64,000 nucleotides of DNA, from assembly GCF_025345615.1 (NCBI RefSeq), contig NZ_JAODWD010000002.1, positions 62,001 through 126,000 on the forward strand, in the 5' to 3' direction. This DNA is from Mycobacterium deserti. Its GTDB lineage: Bacteria; Actinomycetota; Actinomycetes; Mycobacteriales; Mycobacteriaceae. Positions 58,583 through 64,000 of the stretch are shown piece after piece; positions within the stretch are counted from its first letter, which is position 1; every line of letters starts with the position of its first letter. The notes beneath the pieces are model-generated. The model was not told where the DNA came from. It worked only from the letters and a program-made list of their open reading frames with translations, and made no database searches. The position numbers were made by a program, and so were the translations under genes.

Positions 58583-58621
58583 GTTGGGTTTGGACGCCGC
58601 GAGCGGCCGGCTGGTTCCCTC

Positions 58622-59959
58622 TCAGCGCTGAGCGCTGACCGACTCCGCGACGCGCGCTGCAAGCTGGCGGGCGGTGTCTTCGTCAGCCGCCTCGACCATC
58701 ACCCGCACGACCTGTTCAGTTCCCGACGGGCGCAACAGGATTCGGCCCGTGTCACCCAATTCCGCCTCGGCCTCGGCGACCGCACTACGCACAGACGGTG
58801 CGTCGGCGACCGTCGCCTTGTCGGCAACCGCGACGTTGATCAGAACCTGAGGCAGCGTCTGCATCGGTTGGGCGAGCGCGGCCAGCGATTTGCGCGTCTG
58901 CGCCATCCGCGACATCAGTCGCAAGCCCGTGACAATGCCGTCCCCCGTGGTGCCATGCGCCGGCATCACGATGTGACCGGACTGCTCGCCGCCCAGTGAG
59001 AACTCGCCCGCGCGCAACTCTTCGAGCACGTAGCGGTCGCCGACACCCGTCGTGCGCACCTCGATGGAAGCCGCCCGCATCGCCAAGTGCAGGCCGAGGT
59101 TGCTCATGACTGTCGCGACAAGGGTGTTGGACGCCAGCTCACCGGCTTCCTGCATCGCGAGGGCCAGGATCACCATGATCGCGTCACCGTCGATGGTTCG
59201 CCCCGAGGCGTCGACCGCCAGACAGCGGTCGGCGTCCCCGTCGTGCGCCAGCCCGAGGTCGGCGCCGTGGGACACCACCGCAGACCGCAGTGTGTCCATG
59301 TGAGTGGACCCGCAGCCCTCATTGATGTTCAGGCCGTTGGGCTCGGCGTTGATCGCGATGACGTTGGCACCCGCCGCGCGGTAGGCCCGCGGGGCCGCCG
59401 CCGACGCGGCACCGTGCGCGCAGTCGACGACCACGGTCAGCTCGTCGAGCCGGGTGGTGACTGCCTTGCCGGCGTGCCGCAGGTAGCGATCCAAGGCATC
59501 CTCGGCGTCGACGACCCGACCGATACCCGCACCGGTCGGCCGGCTGCCCGGCCCCTGATTGACGAGATCTTCAATGCGATCCTCGGTGGCGTCGTCGAGC
59601 TTGTGTCCGCCGGGGCCGAAGATCTTGATGCCGTTGTCGGGCATCGGGTTGTGCGATGCGCTGATCATCACGCCGAAGTCGGCGTCGTAGGCACTGGTCA
59701 GATAGGCCACCGCGGGGGTCGGGAGGATCCCGACTCGCAGTGCGTCGACGCCTTCACTGGTGATTCCTGCGATCACCGCGGCTTCCAGCATCTCGCCGCT
59801 GGCCCTCGGGTCGCGGCCGACGACCGCGACGCGCCGCCTCAGCGCCCCGATCGCGCCCAGCCGTCGCGCCGCCGCGGACCCGAGCGCCAACGCGAGTTCG
59901 GCAGTCAGATCCTGGTTGGCGACGCCGCGCACTCCATCGGTGCCGAAGAGCCGAGCCAT
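58622..59959 (-). CDS. glmM: phosphoglucosamine mutase
   Basis: 445 residues. ISASHNP carries the phosphoserine Ser102; GDGDADR is read as [12 protein letters not shown], the Mg-binding loop; [15 protein letters not shown] binds the phosphate at the C-terminus. Converts glucosamine-6-phosphate to glucosamine-1-phosphate, next step after GlmS. Corresponds to Rv3441c (mrsA). Confidence 0.96.
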   Translation of the reverse strand: MARLFGTDGVRGVANQDLTAELALALGSAAARRLGAIGALRRRVAVVGRDPRASGEMLEAAVIAGITSEGVDALRVGILPTPAVAYLTSAYDADFGVMISASHNPMPDNGIKIFGPGGHKLDDATEDRIEDLVNQGPGSRPTGAGIGRVVDAEDALDRYLRHAGKAVTTRLDELTVVVDCAHGAASAAAPRAYRAAGANVIAINAEPNGLNINEGCGSTHMDTLRSAVVSHGADLGLAHDGDADRCLAVDASGRTIDGDAIMVILALAMQEAGELASNTLVATVMSNLGLHLAMRAASIEVRTTGVGDRYVLEELRAGEFSLGGEQSGHIVMPAHGTTGDGIVTGLRLMSRMAQTRKSLAALAQPMQTLPQVLINVAVADKATVADAPSVRSAVAEAEAELGDTGRILLRPSGTEQVVRVMVEAADEDTARQLAARVAESVSAQR

Positions 59960-60047
59960 GCGGACAAACTTCTCACAGGTACCGGCTCACCGCCTAAGCG
60001 ACGAGGTCAACGGCCATCTCGCAGCCAACCCGGTACCGAAAAGTGAT

Positions 60048-60080
60048 CACCGCCCGTACGCACGAGGCGCACGGGCGGTG
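60048..60080 (-). terminator. intrinsic terminator of the small secreted-protein gene
   Basis: CACCGCCCGT (60048-60057) pairs exactly with ACGGGCGGTG (60071-60080). On the minus strand the hairpin is followed by GATCACTTTTCGG, which includes a TTTT run. Confidence 0.8.
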
Positions 60081-60092
60081 TCTGGCTAGTTG

Positions 60093-60449
60093 TTAGCGAG
60101 CGGGACGATTCGCCGCCCCGGGAGCATTCTCGGCGTTGCCGGGCCCGTTCTGGGTGACGGTGATGGGGCCGAGTCCGTCGATGGTGCAGACGGTGTTCTC
60201 GTCACCGGTCTGGTCAACCGCGCCGAGCACGGCGGCCGTCACGTCGACGTCACAGACTTGGGCAACGACCTGCGCCACAACAGCCACATTCACGTCTTCG
60301 AGCACGGTCACGTCGCCGATGTTGAGATTCACCAGGCCGTCTTGAGCGATGATCGGCGGCTGGGCGCTTGCGAGGCCCATTCCGCCGGTGAACAGCAGTG
60401 CCCCACCCATTACGGCGCCGGCGGACAGTTTCTTGACGATGCTTTGCAT
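60093..60449 (-). CDS. small secreted protein, function unknown
   Basis: 118 residues from an ATG at 60449 with AGGAG at 60457-60461. Residues 1-29 are a signal peptide ending GLASA-QPP. The mature part is hydrophobic and beta-prone: QDGLVNLNIGDVTVLEDVNV, AVVAQVVAQVCDVDVTAAVL, with two cysteines about 22 apart that could pair. The composition recalls amyloid-forming chaplins and rodlins of Streptomyces, but no diagnostic motif is shared. Single gene with its own terminator, between glmM and rpsI. Confidence 0.7.
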   Translation of the reverse strand: MQSIVKKLSAGAVMGGALLFTGGMGLASAQPPIIAQDGLVNLNIGDVTVLEDVNVAVVAQVVAQVCDVDVTAAVLGAVDQTGDENTVCTIDGLGPITVTQNGPGNAENAPGAANRPAR

Positions 60450-60783
60450 TTGAATACTCCTTTTCAGTCGAGAAGCTCGGGTCCGGTCCCCCGACGAGGT
60501 GACTGACTTGCACTCGCCCACCGGTGGTGGATGTGGCCCACCCATACGCTTGGTATGCCTGCTTCCGACTACAGGACTTCCTTGATCACAGAGTGTTCAA
60601 ACCAAAACCGAAGGAACTCAAGGGTTTTGAGGGCTAAAACAGCCCACGATCTAATTAACTGACGGGTAAATTGATGCGGTGTTGCCGCGCAGGTCAGCCC
60701 GCAATTTGCTGATTCGTTGTAGGCCCTCGCATGCGTTACTGCGCGGCGAAAACTTTTCTGGCATCCCTATCCCACAAACGAAA
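60450..60783. other. intergenic region upstream of the small secreted-protein gene
   Basis: AT-richer, non-coding. It must hold the minus-strand promoter of the secreted-protein gene. A run ACCAAAACCGAAGGAACTCA near 60600 is the most AT-rich spot, but no convincing -35/-10 pair was found. Confidence 0.4.
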
Positions 60784-60814
60784 CCGCCGGGCTCGCGATG
60801 TGCGAACCCGGCGG
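60784..60814 (-). terminator. intrinsic terminator of rplM-rpsI
   Basis: CCGCCGGG-CTCGC pairs with GCGAA-CCCGGCGG around a short loop; on the minus strand it is followed by TTTCGTTT. It lies 15 bp after the rpsI stop. Confidence 0.85.
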
Positions 60815-60828
60815 TGTCGTGGTGAAGA

Positions 60829-61283
<455 letters not shown>

Positions 61284-61287
<4 letters not shown>

Positions 61288-61727
61288 TGGGCCACCTGCT
61301 TGATCTCGTACGTCACGGGCTTCTGAGCAGCGTGCGGATGATCCGGTCCGGCGTACACCTTCAGCTTCTTCTGGATCTGACGGCCGAGCTTGGTGTGCGG
61401 GATCATCCCGAGGATCGCGTTCTCGACGACCCGAGTGGGATGCTTCTCCAGCAGCTCGCCGATCGACCGCTTACGCAGGCCGCCGGGGTAACCCGAGTGG
61501 CGGTAGGCGAATTTCTTCTGCAGCTTGTCGCCGCCGATGGCGATCTTCTCTGCGTTGATGACGATGACGAAATCGCCACCGTCGACATTGGGTGTGAATG
61601 TCGGCTTGTGCTTGCCTCGCAGCAGGGTTGCTGCCGCGACGGCGAGCCGGCCGAGCACCACGTCGGTGGCGTCGATGACGTACCACTCACGTGTGGTGTC
61701 ACCCGCCTTCGGCGTGTATGTAGGCAC
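61284..61727 (-). CDS. rplM: 50S ribosomal protein L13
   Basis: 147 residues: [49 protein letters not shown] and [17 protein letters not shown] match L13. First gene of rplM-rpsI. Confidence 0.97.
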
Positions 61728-62118
61728 AGCGCTACCTCTCCATATCGGGTGGATCCCGGTGACCCGGGTGTCGGTCAGGCGTTGAAGCGGCTAGGTTGAC
61801 CTCGGCGACCGACGTTGACCCGAGGACCGTGCATACCGCACGCCAACGAGGCAGCTTACCTTCGAGCGTCGTCGCAGGTCAAAACGCCCCTCGCGCCCCG
61901 GGGATAGGCTCGGGTGCAGTTGCCCTCGTGGGCGCGGGTCACCGCGCCGAAATCACAGGGAATTTCCTCGCGCTCCCCTCCCGCCATACCTTTTCGGACG
62001 GCAGTCAATCGGGGCTTTGCCGCGAGCGCACCCACATATCGCGATCACAATGGAGTCAGGAAGATTCGTTCCTTTTCGCTGCTGCGCTGATTGCTGCTGC
62101 GGCTGCGAGTAAGTGAAA
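61728..62118 (-). promoter_or_regulatory. non-coding leader and promoter region of rplM-rpsI
   Basis: 391 bases with no credible gene between rplM and the ESX-4 terminator, the only place from which the ribosomal operon can be started. In several bacteria L13 regulates its own mRNA in this leader. I cannot define the hexamers or a binding hairpin here with confidence. Confidence 0.45.
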
Positions 62119-62187
62119 CTGTGCGGTCCCGCCGGCCTTCGTCGGCTCTCCTCCGACGCCGGCCCCCCTCCAGGCGGGACCGCACAG
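62119..62187 (-). terminator. large terminator hairpin between esxT and rplM
   Basis: CTGTGCGGTCCCGCC (62119-62133) pairs perfectly with GGCGGGACCGCACAG (62173-62187). An inner stem GGCC..CGTCGG / CCGACG..GGCC makes one long imperfect hairpin, followed on the minus strand by TTTCACTT. It should separate ESX-4 transcription from the ribosomal operon. Confidence 0.82.
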
Positions 62188-62199
62188 GGTCCATGAGGG

Positions 62200-62496
62200 C
62201 TACGTGCCCCAGGCGCTCGCGGCGCGGCGATCGGTGGCGGCGACGTCGTCCGCGCCGTCGCGAACCGCATTGCCCAGTCCGAAGAGGATCTCGTTGAGCG
62301 CACCCGCCGCCTGTTGCCACCGGGCCTGCTCCACTCGGTAGGCGTCGGCCGCTTCGCGTGTCCAGATCTCCTGCAGAGGGGCGATCTGCGCGCGCAACTC
62401 GTCGAGCGCGTTGTTCAGTCGCGCGGACGTCGTGTGGATCTCCTGACGGACCGTGTGCTCGATCTCATCGAAGTTGTACGAAAGAACGTTATCCAC
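62200..62496 (-). CDS. esxT: EsxT, ESX-4 WXG100-type protein
   Basis: 98 residues from a GTG at 62496 with AGGAG upstream; the frame continues to 62529 but the start of M. tuberculosis EsxT (Rv3444c) lies here. LSYNFDEIEHTVRQEIHTTS and IAPLQEIWTREAADAYRVEQ give the helix-turn-helix hairpin with I-W-T-R-E at the turn in place of a strict W-x-G. Forms a heterodimer with EsxU and is a substrate of ESX-4. 10 bp after esxU. Confidence 0.92.
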   Translation of the reverse strand: MDNVLSYNFDEIEHTVRQEIHTTSARLNNALDELRAQIAPLQEIWTREAADAYRVEQARWQQAAGALNEILFGLGNAVRDGADDVAATDRRAASAWGT

Positions 62497-62506
62497 GGCC
62501 CTCTCC

Positions 62507-62830
62507 TCAGATCTGGTTGGCGACCGCACCGATCTGGTGCGAATGGGTTTCGGCGGCCTCGCGCAGCGTTACGTGGTTCCGCCGGATGTTCTCGGCGATC
62601 CGCTCGAGTGCCGCATGCAGTTTCAGCGACTCGGCGTTCCACCGGTCGACGACGTCGCGGAACCGCGTGGCGGCGACGCCTCCCCACACCGAGGGCGGCA
62701 CGCTACTCATCCGCCCGATGAACGCCTGCAGCATCGCGCGGATCTCCTCATTGCGGGCATCAGTCTTTGCGGCGATGGCCGTCATCAGGTCGAAGTCGGT
62801 GTTGAGCGAGGCACCTGCGGGTGTCGTCAT
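62507..62830 (-). CDS. esxU: EsxU, ESX-4 WXG100 protein
   Basis: 107 residues, the partner of EsxT (Rv3445c). [20 protein letters not shown] has the W-x-G turn (WGG) between two amphipathic helices. 10 bp before esxT and 75 bp after the Rv3446c-like gene; all three belong to the minus-strand ESX-4 unit that continues beyond the window. Confidence 0.92.
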   Translation of the reverse strand: MTTPAGASLNTDFDLMTAIAAKTDARNEEIRAMLQAFIGRMSSVPPSVWGGVAATRFRDVVDRWNAESLKLHAALERIAENIRRNHVTLREAAETHSHQIGAVANQI

Positions 62831-62905
62831 GGGCGTCCTTCCAAGTCGTCGTTATCTTGATTCGACGCTGCGGCCGTCGATTCGGTTCCGCCGATCCGAC
62901 CAAAG

Positions 62906-64000
62906 TCAGCGCAGCACACGCGAAGACCTGATCGCTTCGTCGCAGATCTCGCGCATCCGGCCCTCACGCCCCGGCGCGCTCTGACATCCGACGGCGATGC
63001 GCACCGTGTCCTCGGTCAACACCGTCCAGTCGACCTGACGGTCATTGCGGACTTCCCGGTACGTGACCGCGTCCCTGCCGGCTCGGCGATCCGACGGATT
63101 GAAGTCGACGAATACCCCCTCGGGCTCGTCGTCCAACGACGCGCGCAACGACTGTGCCGTCGTCGTGCCGTCGATCTGCGTCACGCCGTTCGCGTGCGTG
63201 ATGTGCAGGGCGAGCTCGGGATCGTTCGGTGAAACCAGTTGTATGCGCGCTGATCCCGGTCCCGAGGTGATGCGTTCGACAGTCCACTCGGCAGGCACCA
63301 TCACTCCGATCCGACCCTCGGCCAGAAGGGCCATCGGCGTGCCGAGTGAAGGTGCCTCACCGCTGCGAACGGCGAACCCGCCGCACAGCGCCGCCGCCGA
63401 CACCAGTCCCGCGAGCACCGCGGTGTGGCGAGTCGTCCGTGAACGGCGGGCTGCGACCGCCCAGTCGCAGTGGTGATGTGTCCGTACTGTTTGCGCCGCC
63501 CTCTGTACCGAAGCCGTGTCGGCGAGTGTGACGTTGATACCGGCCGAGCGCAGTCGATCACCGACCGCAGCGCTCAACGCTTCGGCGGCAACGACGCAGT
63601 CCGGTGCGTCGAGCACCACTGCTCGTGCCGCACCCACGGCCGCCACCACCGCGTCGGGCCCTTCGGAATGTGCGATGAAGGACGACACCGAATACCTTGT
63701 CACGGCGGTGAACTCCGGTGCGATCTCGACGATTGCCGCCTGATGGGCCGCCAGGCCCATGCGAAGAACCTGCGCGCGCTTCAACACCACGACGCTCTGC
63801 GCCACCGCCCCGGCCGCAGCCTGTACACGCTCGGTCCGCGATGACGACCACCACGCCGGACACACGAGCACAAGCGTGTCGACACCGCCGCCCGCGACCG
63901 CGCCCAGAACCTTCTGCCACACCTCGTCGATAGCGACAGGCCGATCGTCCAGCAGCGCGAGGTCATCGTCGATGCAGGCGAGGGCGACCGAAACCATCAC
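62906..64000 (-). CDS. type VII secretion-associated protein (Rv3446c-like), N-terminus outside window
   Basis: At least 364 residues; the frame is still open at the right edge, and the M. tuberculosis homologue is about 400 residues, so roughly 30-40 residues are missing. N-terminal ASKHA-like part (DTLVLVCPAWWSSSRTERVQ, AAIVEIAPEFTAVTRYSVSS), one membrane helix near residue 195 (TAVLAGLVSAAALCGGFAV), then an extracytoplasmic domain ending EICDEAIRSSRVLR. It belongs to the ESX-4 locus (TIGR03931-type). Probably part of, or accessory to, the ESX-4 membrane machinery; eccC4, eccD4, mycP4 and eccB4 should follow outside the window. Confidence 0.85.
   Translation of the reverse strand: MMVSVALACIDDDLALLDDRPVAIDEVWQKVLGAVAGGGVDTLVLVCPAWWSSSRTERVQAAAGAVAQSVVVLKRAQVLRMGLAAHQAAIVEIAPEFTAVTRYSVSSFIAHSEGPDAVVAAVGAARAVVLDAPDCVVAAEALSAAVGDRLRSAGINVTLADTASVQRAAQTVRTHHHCDWAVAARRSRTTRHTAVLAGLVSAAALCGGFAVRSGEAPSLGTPMALLAEGRIGVMVPAEWTVERITSGPGSARIQLVSPNDPELALHITHANGVTQIDGTTTAQSLRASLDDEPEGVFVDFNPSDRRAGRDAVTYREVRNDRQVDWTVLTEDTVRIAVGCQSAPGREGRMREICDEAIRSSRVLR

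Noticed and set aside
60570..60720. tRNA or small RNA in the AT-rich gap
   Set aside because: No cloverleaf or stable hairpin with conserved bases was found.

Overview
The window is high-GC DNA from a rapidly growing Mycobacterium (Mycolicibacterium type). From about 5 kb to the right end the gene order follows the M. tuberculosis H37Rv stretch Rv3391-Rv3446c: acrA1, iunH, imuB/imuA', guaA, choD, guaB3, guaB2, rsdA/sigD, whiB3, groES/groEL1, the tsaD-rimI-tsaB-tsaE-alr-gadB-nnr operon, glmS, glmM, rpsI/rplM and the start of the ESX-4 locus (esxT, esxU, Rv3446c-like). The synteny statement rests on recalled gene order and protein signatures; no database search was run. No rRNA, tRNA, complete insertion sequence or CRISPR array was seen.

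Layout. Bases 1-5000 are a decayed accessory region: a TIR-domain fragment and a glycosyltransferase fragment joined head to head, a frameshifted solute-binding-protein gene, a frameshifted zinc-ribbon remnant, and a minus-strand triad (broken GNAT, unknown 165-aa protein, HicB-like antitoxin). Bases 5072-10428 hold the two-domain reductase AcrA1, nucleoside hydrolase IunH and the SOS-mutagenesis pair imuA'-imuB behind a LexA box. Bases 10552-15783 are a five-gene lipid-type operon (HSL hydrolase, SDR, ferritin-like diiron protein, Baeyer-Villiger-type monooxygenase, MerR regulator) that separates imuA' from guaA; a strong inverted repeat sits at its promoter. Bases 15784-28553 run from guaA to whiB3 (purine synthesis, cholesterol oxidase, SigD/RsdA, WhiB3), with a CD225/DUF2752 pair, an epimerase and a PhoU inserted. 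Bases 28558-34486 are a catabolic island (P450, aldehyde dehydrogenase, double carboxymuconolactone-decarboxylase-like protein, two mycofactocin-type SDRs, divergent TetR with palindromic operators).

Bases 34575-44515 carry groES-groEL1 under CIRCE control and the t6A-tRNA/alanine-racemase operon, whose genes mostly overlap by 4-8 bp. Bases 44577-49427 hold a lipoprotein protease, a MocR regulator, an EamA exporter and a cobalt-type nitrile hydratase (beta, alpha, activator). Bases 49557-59959 contain glmS and glmM, which with other enzymes feed UDP-GlcNAc synthesis, flanking an F420-type oxidoreductase, a DEAD-box helicase, an SOS-box-driven HNH/DUF222 gene, an INSIG-like membrane protein and a pair of WXG/EspC-like proteins. 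The right end has a small secreted protein, the rplM-rpsI operon and ESX-4 genes, with the last gene cut by the window edge.

The most notable items are the two accessory metabolic operons with clear palindromic operators, the nitrile hydratase island, the INSIG homologue, and an HNH gene whose start codon lies inside its LexA box. I found no convincing wholly novel defence or mobile system; the left 5 kb looks like the remains of an accessory island.
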